Positions 11,411 to 21,832 of a DNA stretch of 64,000 nucleotides are shown piece by piece (within the stretch, counting starts at the first letter, position 1; every line of letters starts with the position of its first letter). The position numbers and the translations under genes were made by a program. Source of the DNA: Monosiga brevicollis MX1 (Eukaryota; Opisthokonta; Choanoflagellata; Craspedida; Salpingoecidae); the NCBI RefSeq assembly GCF_000002865.3, contig NW_001865065.1, positions 209,690-273,689 on the forward strand, read 5' to 3'. The notes under the pieces are model-generated. The model was not told the origin of the DNA. It searched no databases and was given only the letters and a program-made list of their open reading frames with translations.

Positions 11411-14188
11411 ATGGAGTCCAAACAATTGCCCTTGGGCCAACACTATGGTGTGGATCCCGACACCGTGGTACGTTCCTTGCCCCGTGCACTGCTGTGCAAA
11501 ATCTTGGCCTACTCTCATTGTGCTGCGCATGTGTATATGATATTTATACCACCACCTCCGTGCCTCTTGCCTTCTCGCGCTTACCTTGCCGTCCACGTCA
11601 CGTTCCAGCTTGACATCAAGACCACGCCTGATGGCATCGCGTCGATCAAGCCCGTTACGGTCATGGAACGCTTCAAAGAAACTGTCGAAGTACGCTGCTC
11701 GTCATTGGCCGTTTTGACCCGTCTGCCAACACCCGGCTTCTCACCCACCCCCCCTGATGGCTTTTTTCACAGCGCTTTGGCGATCGCGATGCGCTCGCTG
11801 TAAAGCGCGATGGATACTGGCACACCTGGACCTACCGCGACTACCACCGCGACATTATCACCGCCGCCAAGGCCTTTATCCATTTTGGCCTTGATCGCCA
11901 CCACTCTGGTCAGTCGTTGCCTCCCGATCTCGGCCGTCGCCAGCTTGCGTGTTCAGTCCCACATCCTACAATAGTTATACCCTCACGCTGAACTGGCCCT
12001 TGCCCACAGTTGGTATCATTGGCTTCAACTCACCCGAGTGGTTCATCGCCGATCTTGGTGCCGTCTTCGCCGGTGGTTTCGCCTCTGGCATCTGTACGTA
12101 CCCCAACCCACCCTTTCCCACCTCTCGCCCGGATGAACCAACGCCGTGCTGACTGCGCTTATCCGCGTTAGACACCACCAATGGACCCGAGAGCCTGCAG
12201 TATGTGGCTGACCACTCCCGCAGCCAGTTTCTCTTTGTGGAAGACCGCAAGCAGCTCGCCAAGATCAAGGAGGTGTGACACGTGATTCGACGCCTTGGAT
12301 GTTTTTGTGACTCTTCCTTTGCTTACAATTGGTCTGCGTTTCTTTTTGCAGGTTCAGGATCAACTGCCCACTGTCAAATTGGTGGTCATGTGGGGTGAGC
12401 CTGTTGAGGAGAAGGATCGCAAAGACCTCAAGATCAAGGTCATTGGCTGGGACGAGTTTATGCGCGGTGGCCGAGGTAGGTTGCGCCCTCGCCTTTCTCT
12501 CCACCTCGATCGGTGGTGAATTTGTCAAACACTTGCATCTGACCCAATGACTGTGGCGTAGATGTGGCGGAGCACGAAGTGCACAACCGCATGAAGGTGC
12601 AGTCTCCAGGCGAGTGCTGCACCCTCATCTACACCAGTGGCACCACAGGTACCCCCAAGGCCGTGATGATGACACACGACAACATCACTTGGACTGCCAA
12701 GGCACTCTCCACGCACGCCCGTCTGGATGATCATCGTCAGGAGCACATCATCTCCTACCTTCCCCTCTCCCACATTGCCGCCCAAATCCTGGACATGCAT
12801 GCACCCATTCTGATGGGGGCCAAGGTCTGGTTTGCTCAACCGGACGCCCTCAAGGGCAGCCTGCCCACCACCTTGGCTGAAGTGCGCCCTACCATCTTCC
12901 TGGGGTACGTCGGCAGCATCTGCGCACAGCAACCCCTCGCATGGTGATTCCTCTTTCTTTCTCACCAACATGCGTAATTTTTTTTATTTTTCTTTTCTTG
13001 CCAACAAACACCATATAGTGTCCCACGTGTGTGGGAGAAGATTGAGGAAAAAATGCGCATTGTGGGTGCCCAGTCCACGGGCCTCAAGAAGAAGATTGCC
13101 ACCTGGGCCAAGCGCAAAGGCATGGAAGCCTCCATGGCCGATCAGCGCGGCGAACGCCGCCCCTCTGGGTTTGGCCTCGCCAACAAGTATGTTGACACTT
13201 TTTCGAAAGCTGCCTGTTGTCCCCGGCATTGACATCAACGCTGCATGGATTACACACACTACACATTGCTCCCACGGAGCTTTAGCTGACCTCACGCTTG
13301 GCCTGATGCAACATTGCTAGACTGGTTTTCAAGAAGATTCGCGCCAAGTTGGGCCTTGACCGCTGCCATTTCCTGGCCACGGCAGCTGCACCCATCAGCC
13401 GGGAGACGCTCGACTACTTTTTGAGCCTGTACTTGCCCATCATGGAAGTGTACGGCATGAGCGAGAACACGGGCCCGCAAACCGTCAACCGCAGCGGCAA
13501 TCACACGACAGGCTCTGTGGGTGTGACGATGGCCGGCCTTGAGACCAAGATTGACAACCCCGATGCCAATGGCGATGGCGAAATCTGCATGCGCGGTCGT
13601 CACGTCATGAAGGGCTACCTCTTCAATGAGGAGAAGACTCGCGAGACCATTGATGAGGATGGCTGGTTGCACACGGGCGATGTGGGACGCATGGATGACC
13701 GAGGCTTTCTCTTCATCACAGGCCGCATCAAGGAAATTATCATCACGGCCGGCGGTGAGAACGTGGCCCCCGTGCCCATCGAGGACACCATGAAGGCGTG
13801 CTGCCCGATCCTCAGCAATGTTATGGTCATTGGTGACAAGCGCAAGTTTCTGAGCCAAGTCGTCACGCTCAAGTGCGAGGTGGACGTCGAATCGGGTGAG
13901 CCGCTGGACAAGCTGACGGATCAAGTCATCGAGATTCTGAGCTCCATTGGCAGCAGCGCCACCACGGTGAGCGCCGCGCGCGAAGACCCCAAGGTCATCG
14001 AGTACATTGATGCCAAGCGCAAGGAGGCCAACAACAAGTCTGTGTCGCGCGCCCAAAACGTGCAAAAGAGCTACATCCTGCCCGTGGACTTTAGCGTGCC
14101 TGGTGGTGAACTGGGCCCTACCCTCAAGCTCAAGCGGCCTGTGGTCTACGAAAAGTACAAAGACGTCATCGATGGCCTCTACGCATAA
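11411..14188 (+). CDS. ACSBG: Long-chain acyl-CoA synthetase, bubblegum (ACSBG) type
   Basis: Activates long-chain fatty acids with ATP and CoA. Nine exons join in frame with GT-AG borders: 11411-11467, 11609-11689, 11773-11908, 12010-12093, 12172-12272, 12352-12475, 12562-12904, 13019-13186 and 13321-14188, 1962 nt or 653 aa. Visible motifs are the AMP-binding P-loop YTSGTTGTPKAVMMTHDN, the ISYLPLSHIAAQ block, VPRVWEKI, the acyl-adenylate motif EVYGMSENTG, the WLHTGDVG Asp region, and the hinge/catalytic stretch GRIKEIIITAGGENVAPVPIE. The GRIKE..ITAGGENV wording and the overall length fit ACSBG better than ACSL. All family core motifs are present, so the enzyme should be active. No signal peptide. 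Convergent with the acyltransferase downstream. Confidence 0.95.
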
Positions 14189-14743
14189 CTCGTCTGCGAA
14201 CCGTTGTCGTAGCTTTTTTTTATTTCCCTTCCTTTCGGTCTTGTGTCCTCTGCCAAAGAGGTATCCAGCCCGCGGTCGCCCGTTGAGTACACGGCGCTCA
14301 GGTGTAAATTGATTGCAGCACACATGAATCATGGTTTAAGGTGTAAGGTGAATGTTTAAAGATTGTGTGAGCAAAAGAATCACTCGGAGGAGGGGATCCA
14401 AAGGTAATCTTTAGCAAATCCGTCCCTGGAGCCTGACATTCATGCTGAGTATCATAGAAGTTTTGAAACAGATGTCGCAGCGTTTAACACCAAACCCAGC
14501 TACGACGCGGTCTGGCGCGTAATCGCCTTCAAAGTGTCAATGATCAATCAGTACAGGCAGGCTTTGACTTACAAGGGGGGTGCCATTACTAGGTTTCATC
14601 ATCAGTTTTGGAAAAATAAAGCAGAAAAAAAGCAGAGAATTCAGAAAAAAAAGAAAAAAAAAAGGAAAAAAAAAAGGAAAAAAAAAAAGGATAAAGCAAG
14701 AATGTATTACCAGAGAGAGAGGGAGAACTAGAGTTCTTTTGGT
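14189..14743. other. Convergent intergenic with A-rich tract
   Basis: 3'-to-3' interval without gene signal. An A/G-rich run (AAAAAAAGG units) lies at 14627-14700 and could mark polyadenylation on the plus strand. No GA/CT promoter-type repeat is present. Confidence 0.7.
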
Positions 14744-16042
14744 TTAGGACTCTGGAACGGAGCCTGGAGAACCCAAGCTTGTCCAGAGGGCTAGAGTGTT
14801 GCCCAAGGCCCGCGCTACGGCATGAGCATCAACGCCAGCACCAACGGCAGCGGCCAAGTGCAGACCAGCGGGGTCGGTGTGGACCAGGATACTGAGTCCA
14901 GTAAAGGCATCAAAGCGCTGGCCCAAGAGGGCCGTTCCAGCAAGGTTGGTGGCACCCAGATTGCTCACTTCAAAGCTGGCACTGGGGGCACCCTCAGCAA
15001 AACGCCCTTCCTGTAATGCCAAGGTCTGCACGTAGGCCTCGCCGGCCGCCAGCTGCTCCTGTAACCGGGCATGATACTGGGCGCAGACCGTGTCAAAGAC
15101 ATGGCGTTGAGTGCTGGAAGCAGCATTTTCATCAGCCTTGGGGCTCGCAACGCTCAACTCTGTAGTGATGGAGCTGAGCGCGAGTTGACTGCCAGCGTCA
15201 ACGTCAGCTGGCAGGTCGGGTCGAACGTCCACCAGGGTTGAGACGGCCAGTGGGCAAGCGGGGGCGTCTGGGTGGTGACTGGCGTACTCGGCCGCAACAC
15301 CGAGGAGGAGGCCTGCTACCAGACCGACGTTCAGCGTAAAGGGCCCGTTCACGTGGGCTTTGAGGTAAGCTCGGAGGGCTTGACTGGCTTGTGGGTCAAG
15401 GCAGCGATGCAAGTTGACACCTCGGGAGTCGGGCGTTGTGCCAAACAGGGCCTGTGCTTTGAGAACTGGTGCCTTTAAAGGCGAGCATTGCAGCGGGTCA
15501 GGTAGCAAAGACGACCAGTACGGCCGGAAGGACGGCGGTCCCAGGGCGGATGGCAGGGGTTTGGTCACGGGCGTGCCATCTGTACACAGAGCGGCAACAG
15601 CCTCGAGATAGGCTTTGAGAAGGCGACCATCCATGAAAGCATGGTTGGCGTTGAGTAGGAAGCCAACTGCAAGTTTGGAGTCTGTCGTCAACAGGACTTG
15701 CACCTTCACGGGTTGCACGGGCCGATCCGTATGAGCTTCTTGTTGAAGCCGGTCGCTGGTCACGGCGGAGCCAGACTGCGACGCCGTCTCTACCCGTGGT
15801 ACTACCAGGTCTGCCAGTTCCACGGCTGGTTGATCATAAAGAACGAGACTGTGTTGATCCTCACCCAGCTGGAGGTGAGCGGGCAGCCAGTTTCGTGCGG
15901 CCGAGCGAAGGGCCGTCCGCAAGGTTTCCGGAGCCACTGGTGCAAGAAGCGTCACATGCGCCAACAAGCGCACATTGGCCCCGATGAAAAGTCGTTCAAA
16001 GGCACTCAAGTCCCGGCAATCTAACTTCTGCGCCTCTGCCAT
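14744..16042 (-). CDS. CoA-dependent acyltransferase with HxxxDG motif, intronless
   Basis: Single-exon frame, 432 aa from ATG 16042 (MAEAQKLDCRDLSAFERLF). The active-site motif NHAFMDG (around residue 163) keeps the catalytic His and the DG of the HHxxxDG superfamily that includes condensation domains, alcohol acetyltransferases, BAHD and PapA5-type enzymes; the first His is replaced by Asn, as in several members. The opening SAFERLFIGANVRLLAHVTL resembles the start of alcohol acetyltransferase/condensation folds. The C-terminal half has VSTLVDVRPDLPAD and FEVSNLGATNLAGTAL, matching the conserved VDLRP and SNLG-type blocks. The substrate cannot be told. No signal peptide or carrier-protein domain is seen, so it is a stand-alone enzyme. 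Lack of introns, unlike most neighbours, allows lateral acquisition or retroposition, but composition looks normal. Confidence 0.8.
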   Translation of the reverse strand: MAEAQKLDCRDLSAFERLFIGANVRLLAHVTLLAPVAPETLRTALRSAARNWLPAHLQLGEDQHSLVLYDQPAVELADLVVPRVETASQSGSAVTSDRLQQEAHTDRPVQPVKVQVLLTTDSKLAVGFLLNANHAFMDGRLLKAYLEAVAALCTDGTPVTKPLPSALGPPSFRPYWSSLLPDPLQCSPLKAPVLKAQALFGTTPDSRGVNLHRCLDPQASQALRAYLKAHVNGPFTLNVGLVAGLLLGVAAEYASHHPDAPACPLAVSTLVDVRPDLPADVDAGSQLALSSITTELSVASPKADENAASSTQRHVFDTVCAQYHARLQEQLAAGEAYVQTLALQEGRFAEGAPSASFEVSNLGATNLAGTALLGQRFDAFTGLSILVHTDPAGLHLAAAVGAGVDAHAVARALGNTLALWTSLGSPGSVPES

Positions 16043-16165
16043 CGTGCCCTTGATGCGATCCAGACCTGCCGCCCCACTACAAAGAAGCTCAATCCCACCC
16101 ACCCAAGCATCGGATCACACTGCGCATAAATTCAGATGCGCGAAAGAGCTTTTCATGTGAGCAGC

Positions 16166-16345
16166 AAGAAAGAAAGAGAGTGAGGTTGAGAGGAGAAGAG
16201 TTTGTGAGAGAGACAGAAAAGGGAGAGAGGTTGAGATACAAAGGGATGAAGAGATTTTGAGAGAATTTGAGAGAATTTGATGAGAGAGTTTGAGAGAGTT
16301 TGAGAAGAGAGTTTGAGAGAGGGAGTTTGAGAGAGAGGTTTCCCA
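16166..16345. repeat. TTTGAGAGAG-type repeat
   Basis: Degenerate tandem of GAGAGAGTTTGAGAGA on the plus strand, in the divergent interval between the acyltransferase and SLX9-like genes. The pyrimidine strand is the sense strand of the leftward gene. Confidence 0.9.
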
Positions 16346-16391
16346 CACACACACACACAGCAAGAGAAATTGACCGCGTGCTCAGTTCTTG

Positions 16392-16392
<1 letters not shown>

Positions 16393-16453
<61 letters not shown>
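16393..16453. repeat. Pure CT dinucleotide repeat
   Basis: About 30 uninterrupted CT units on the plus strand, ending in CGCGCGCGCTC, about 160 bp upstream of the ATG at 16612. It is the sense strand of the SLX9-like gene. Confidence 0.97.
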
Positions 16454-16460
<7 letters not shown>

Positions 16461-16611
16461 TCTGGTCCATCTTCATCTTCATCTTCATCTCCTTGTCGGC
16501 GCTTGGCTGGCTGTGCGAGGTGTGCGCGGGGGTGTCGGGTTCCTTGGGCAGCGGGGCTTTGCTTTGCTTCTTGATCTTCTTTGTCGCTTCCTTGAACGGA
16601 CACATCGGGTC

Positions 16612-17569
16612 ATGGCGCGCGCACGAGCTGGGCGCAAGGCCGGGAGTAAGACTGCGGGCAAAGGCGGCAGCACTGCTTCGGCCATTGCTGTCAAATCGAC
16701 GAAGCGGACGCGCAAGGCCGTGCAGCCGGTGCCTGATGATGTCGACATGTCTGGTGACGAGGCGGAGGCCACGGCTGAGGTATGGCCTGCTTCTTTCGTC
16801 AAAGGCTTGTCCGCGGGCGCTCATCCCTGAGCTGCCTCCTCATCGTGGTTGCTCCTTCAGGCTGGGCTGAGCAAGCGCGATCGCCGCAATCTCAAGCGCG
16901 TTCAGTTTATGCGACGTAAGTCGGCAATTGCCATGAAAATCCCGCCGCTGGCAAACCCTCATGCCCGTCTGAACATGCACAGGCGTCAACGAGCACACCC
17001 GCGCCGTGACCACTCAGCGACAAAAGCCAAAGGGCAAGAAAGCAGGCATTGCAGGGGACCTCAGCGGTCAGTTGTTGTTTTTGTCTTGCTTATTCATCGT
17101 CATTCGGCGTGCCACCACTGACCGCGCTTCTGTGCTATCTTTGCCTTCTCAATCTTACCTTGCTCGTGAACGCAGACTTTTTGGCGGCTCTGAACGATAC
17201 CACCATGGTCTCTGTCAATTCTTCGCGCAAGGCCGCAGCGCGGCATGCCAAACGCAACGCCGACCCAGCTGCCCTCTACCTGGATCCATCGAAACTTGTC
17301 GCCACACGGGCTGGACGCGAGCACACCTTGTATGTGCACATTCGGGTCTCCAAATCGATGGTGGCGTGCTCATGGCCTCGTCCCTCGGGCTAATTGTGTT
17401 GCATGTCTCGGTCGTTCTGCGCCATGGTAGGGCCGTGGAAGCGGAGAACATGAAGCAGGTCATGAAGCACCCAACATTTGCAAACAATGGCATCAGCGCG
17501 ATCCGCCAACATCTGCAAAACACGATCCGGGCTCAACGCGCTGCTGCACAAGAATCGGATCAAGCTTAA
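16612..17569 (+). CDS. SLX9/FAM207-like ribosome biogenesis factor
   Basis: Five exons join in frame: 16612-16779, 16861-16915, 16983-17066, 17176-17329 and 17431-17569, 600 nt or 199 aa, close to yeast SLX9 in length. The N terminus is Lys/Arg-rich with an acidic patch (VDMSGDEAEATAE). It is followed by LSKRDRRNLKRVQFMRRVNE, a basic block of the kind seen in SLX9, then GDLSDFLAAL. The C terminus reads EAENMKQVMKHPTFANNGIS and then IRQHLQNTI, matching the family's closing pattern of an acidic/aromatic helix with an F..NP..AI..HL core. SLX9 works in 40S precursor assembly and export in the nucleolus. The assignment rests on this pattern and on size, not on a search; a generic basic nucleolar protein is the main alternative. 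Confidence 0.62.
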
Positions 17570-17965
17570 GTCAAGCCCCCCTTTTGTATCAGGAGATGGA
17601 CATGGCTCGCGGGCAGCGCCCTCATCCAGCTCGAGCCATACCGTGCACGGGTCTAGCCTTGTTTTTATACAGCCGTTTGTACTAGTTGTCGCTCTCCCTC
17701 TCTTCTCCTTGCCCGTGGTTGTCGTGTGAGTTTGTGGGCTGCCTTGTTGCGGATATTGATTTGCAAATCATGCCTTTGCAAGCTGAGGCCAAAACTCGAG
17801 TCATCACGCCGCACCTTCAGCTTCAAAGGCCCTCAAGCGAATGGGGGCCACGCGCGTGGAAAATAACAAAGAGGGGGGTCATCAGAGGGACGAAACTTCT
17901 CTCAGTAGCCACTATGCATCAGCGAAGACAAGCAGTCGGTTGAACAATCAGAAGCCCAACGCGCT
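17570..17965. other. Convergent 3' interval
   Basis: Nothing gene-like is seen between the SLX9-like stop and the cyclin stop. No GA/CT repeat is present. Confidence 0.7.
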
Positions 17966-19668
17966 TCAGACTTTGCGGCGCTTGGGCTCACTATCAGCCG
18001 GTGACTCTATCACAGACTTTGGGCTGTCTCGTGAAGCAGACGAGGTGGAGTGCCGTGTCTGCCGGTTCATGGCATCCTGCTTCATCTTATCGTACGTCTC
18101 GAACAATGCGTTTCCAATATCTACTCGTCACCACACTCGAGATCAGTTGGTCCGCGAAGCGAGCAACGCCCTGACTTGACCACCGCCCCTGTGCGGTGCA
18201 TGTCGTTTACAAAAGTCAGCCGAGGCATACGCACCTAAGATGGTTTGTTCTGTCACGCCAGGGATAAAGCGCTGCAGCCAATCCAAGTGTCCACCCTCCC
18301 GCGTACGCAGCTGTATTTGAGGATCCGTTCGACGGCACGCCAGGTGAATCATGGCTGCCGCCACCACCTATTCCCCCATTTGACCAGGTCATATTACCAC
18401 AGTTGGACAAGATCCGATGAACTCTTGGATGACCATTCGGGAATAAAAAGTCAAAACGAAGAAACTGAAAGAAAAAGGCGCACAGCAACAACAAAGCCAG
18501 CTGTGGACACAACGTGCAATTGCAACATTCATCAACACTGACCTCGGGTGGGTGCATCAAGCAAAGTGGCATGGTAAAGCTGTATGAGTAGGTAGCAGGC
18601 ATGAGAAGGGCATCAAGGGCGTAAGATCTGGTGCTGTGCCCAATTGTACATGCTCAATGTGCAATACGGGAAAGGGGGAGGGGGGCGCACCTATCTAATG
18701 AAAAAGCGTAGGCTGCCTCAACCACTTCCTTGGGGCATCGCCCTCCTTCAACTGCAACAGAGCCGCAAGGCAAGCCTTAAAATAAGGGGACACACAGGTT
18801 GTAGCGACCAGATGACCGTTTGAAACAGGACCAACCCGACTCGAGGCGCTGGGCGAGGTCGAACAAGATTGGGAAGGGGTGGTCGACATGCAAGTCAAAC
18901 TCGAGCTCTTGAAGGACGAATCGCTCAAATGCCAGTAAGCGCTCGCGCTGCTCCAAATATTGCTGCTTTGGCACACGGGCGCAGCACGCCACCAGAGATG
19001 TGTGAGTTGGCAGCGTTGGTGCAGGCGTTGGTTCGGTACAGCCGAGGCGTGCCGACAGGCCAACCTTTTCCGAGTTGTCAAAGGGCTGGCCGGCTCGGCG
19101 GGCCTTTAATTGTGCAAAGACGGGAACCACTTGCTTGCAGCGTTTTGGTTGCTCTTCAGCCTTGAGACCGGCGAAGAAGCATCCACCAGCCACGTTCTGC
19201 ACCATTCAATTCAGGCCACGGGAGGCAAAGGTCGGGCTCGAAGTGAGACTGCGACGTGAGTTGTGAGGCGCTGCATTTCCCGGGTAAGACGAACCCAGCG
19301 ATTATAGTTTTTGAAAGAATGCTTGACATAGAAGCGATGAAAGAGCCATATGCAGGTGGCGATGGTGTTGGCCGCTCTACGTAGCAATGCCATGTTGAAA
19401 GAGGCCACGCAAAACACGATGGCGTGGGACGAGGGGTGAGCTTGCGAGATGGGGCGAGAGAAGCGTTTGAAAGTGGCACCAGGACCAAGAGTTTTGGGTC
19501 GGGGAGCCCTGGCTATACGCACGTGATGTCAAGCTCCTGGGCCATTTGGCGAATAAAGACGGCACCCTCGCGGCGATACCGAGCCTCCTTCTCCGCGGAG
19601 ATGTCATCCCTGCGCGAGGGACTGTCCGCGAGCTGCTCCGCCGCCAACAGCGCACGCGCTGTCGTCAT
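17966..19668 (-). CDS. Cyclin K/T-like transcriptional cyclin
   Basis: Multi-exon gene from ATG 19668 (MTTARALLAAEQLADS). The first cyclin fold reads RREGAVFIRQMAQELDIT, then WLFHRFYVKHSFKNYNRW, then FFAGLKAEEQPKRCKQVV, which is the cyclin K/T pattern of an FHRFY..HSF helix followed by LAGKVEE.PK. Helices 4-5 follow as LLAFERFVLQELEFDLHVDH. The second fold contains EVVEAAYAFSLD, MPLCLMHPPE and VVAAAMIHLACRR, and then WLQRFIPGVTEQTIL. The C terminus is a short Ser-rich tail ending in the nuclear localisation-like PKRRKV with stop at 17966. Such cyclins pair with CDK9 or CDK12/13 to phosphorylate the RNA polymerase II tail. The order of motifs supports K over L or Q, but K and T cannot be separated here. 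Some exon borders are approximate. Confidence 0.82.
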
Positions 19669-19746
19669 ATTGGCATGAGAAAGCTGAACCCCCCACCGAC
19701 CGGTCTGCGCGCCTCCAGAGCCCCTCCCCCTCCCCTGCTGCAATGC

Positions 19747-19860
19747 CACTGGCTTCTGATGAGCGTAAACACACACACACACACACACTCACGAGCCTGC
19801 GACTCGTGGGTGAGAGTGAGCGAGAGAGTGTGTGTGTCCGAGCAGGAATTTTTTTTTTTT
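19747..19860. repeat. Short CA and poly-T tracts
   Basis: ACACACACACACACACAC at about 19769-19788 and a T run of about 17 at 19849-19865, inside the divergent promoter interval of the cyclin and RMDN genes. Confidence 0.8.
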
Positions 19861-19865
19861 TTTTT

Positions 19866-20105
19866 GTGAGTTGATAGAGAGAGAGAGTTTGAGAGCGACA
19901 GTTTGAAAGAGAGAGAGAGAGTTTGAGAGAGAGAGAGAGAGAGAGCCAGAGCACAGAGCTTTTTGAGAGAGACAGAGCACAAAAAGTTTGAAAGAGAGAG
20001 CGAGTTTGAAAGAGTTTGAGAGTTTGAGAGAGTGTGAAAGAGAGTTTGAGAGAGAGTTTGAGAGAGAGTTTGAGAGAGAGTTTGAGAGAGAGTTTGAGAG
20101 CGTAA
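19866..20105. repeat. TTTGAGAGAG-type repeat in divergent promoter
   Basis: Roughly 240 bp of GAGAGAGTTTGAGAGAGAG units on the plus strand between the cyclin (-) and RMDN (+) starts. The last five 14-bp units (GAGAGAGTTTGAGA) near 20040-20100 are almost perfect. Confidence 0.95.
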
Positions 20106-20188
20106 TTTTTTAGTCTTTCTCGGCAGTGAACAGCAAAATTTTTTTGGAGAAGTGAGCGGTTTTGATCGATCGATCATTGACTGGCAGG

Positions 20189-21659
20189 ATGTGGCGGCAG
20201 ACGGCGATGCGGGTGCGTGGGGCTGGGCGTGGGCTCGTGGGAGTGCGAGCGGTGGGGAGCAATGGCTGCTCCGCAGCTGCAGGGGCGCGATGGCTGGCTG
20301 CCATGGGTGCAGGTGAGCGGCATCACACCAAGGGGTTCAGTGGCAGCCAGGCTGCGTCCTGGTTGTTCCGCGCTGGGTTGGGTGTGGTTGCGGGCGTCAG
20401 TACTTGCGGACTGGTCTATGCCGACGTCACGGATCGCACGACTCTTCTGCGCAATGCCGAGCAGCGGTATGGCACCGATCCCGAGGTATGGCTTTGAATG
20501 GCATGGCATGGGTCGCAGCGTAGCCGCTCACTGATGAGCGAATCGGCGCTCACGCGCGCACGTGCGCTCATCTGTTTTTCTTTTTCTTTTTTTTTGCCTC
20601 TGCCGCAGGGCATTTATTTGGCGCTGCAGGACGTGGTCAATGATGCCACGCTCCCGGAAGATGAGCTGCAGGGCCAGCTGCTGTGGCACTTTGCCCGGGC
20701 CTGCCACGACATGGCGGCTGAACTCAGCAACAAGGAGGAGAAGAAACGCCTGATCTACGAGGGCTACGCTGCCGCCGAGCGGGCTGTCGTCTATGCTCCT
20801 CAGGTCAGCGCGGCCCACAAGTGGATGGCCATCATGATCTCTGATGTCGGCGATTTTGAAGGTCTCAAAGCCAAGCTGCTCAAGTCATACACCATGAAGG
20901 TGCGTCCGTCCATGACGTGGTACCATCGGTGGCAGCGCCCCAGGAAGCCTTCTCGAGCTTGTCCAATCATCCATAAATTTTGCTTGGATTTGAATTGCAA
21001 AACCAGGAACATTTTCAAAAAGCCATCGAGCTCAACCCCAAGGACGCCACCTCCCGTCACCTTTTGGGCGTCTGGTGCTTCTCCTTTGCTGACCTCCCAT
21101 GGTGTGTTCGATGTTGCAAGCAACAGCCGGGCGTCACTATTTGCCTGAAGCAAACCAAGCAAGTCGTCATCCGGCTCAAATGTTTTGTCTCGCGATGTGC
21201 TGTGCAACTGGCTCTATAGGTATCAGCGAAAGGCAGCAGCAGCCGTTTTTGCAACCCCACCCAGTAGCACCTACGAGGAGGCTCTTGCCAACTTTGAGCA
21301 GGCCGAAGCCAGTGCGTCGCCACCGGATCGTCTCGTTCAAGGCCCGACGTTGGGATACACTCACCGTGACGGCTCGCTTTACCATACCCGTTTTTTTCTA
21401 GCCGAACCTGGGTTTTACACGAAGAATGCCTACTACTTGGGCCTGACGTACGCCCGATTGGGTCGTAAGGAGGAGGCTCGGCGGTATGACGCGACATGGT
21501 TTCGATCGAATGCTCCCAGCGTCGTTGTATTTTGTTGCTGCCACCCTCACATCTTGCTGTTTCATCAGCTGGCTGGAGACCTGTCTGGAAATGCCCGCCA
21601 ACAACGCCGACGACAAGGAGGCACACACCCTGGCTGCAGCTGCGCTCAAGCAAGTTTAA
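20189..21659 (+). CDS. RMDN1: Regulator of microtubule dynamics (RMDN/FAM82) family protein
   Basis: Six exons join in frame: 20189-20485, 20609-20899, 21007-21101, 21220-21311, 21402-21483 and 21569-21659, 948 nt or 315 aa, the same size as human RMDN1. The N terminus (MWRQTAMRVRGAGRGLVGVR) is an Arg-rich presumptive mitochondrial presequence followed by a hydrophobic stretch ASWLFRAGLGVVAGVSTCGL. Family hallmarks are ARACHDMAAELSNKEEKKRL, the TPR-like AAERAVVYAPQVSAAHKWMA, SYTMKEHFQKAIELNPKDAT, HLLGVWCFSFADLPWYQRK, PPSSTYEEALANFEQAEA and FYTKNAYYLGLTYARLGRK. Members act at mitochondrial or ER contacts and on microtubules. RMDN1 rather than RMDN2/3 is suggested by the short N terminus and lack of an FFAT region. 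The ortholog symbol is inferred by similarity. Confidence 0.93.
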
Positions 21660-21832
21660 AGGCATTAGCGTGACTGCTCAGAGCCCCCCCGTCTTGCTTT
21701 GCGCTTTTTTTTCTCTTTCACTTTTCACGGACTGGAAGCAAACGGACGACCAATGAAGTCACCACGCGCGCGCCCAAAATCAATTTGGTTGTATCACAGT
21801 CTGGTTGTTCACCACGCACCTCTCTTGGGATA

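Noticed and set aside
13292-14332. Minus-strand 346-codon frame antisense to the acyl-CoA synthetase
   Set aside because: The plus strand carries complete synthetase motifs; the antisense frame is a codon-bias shadow.
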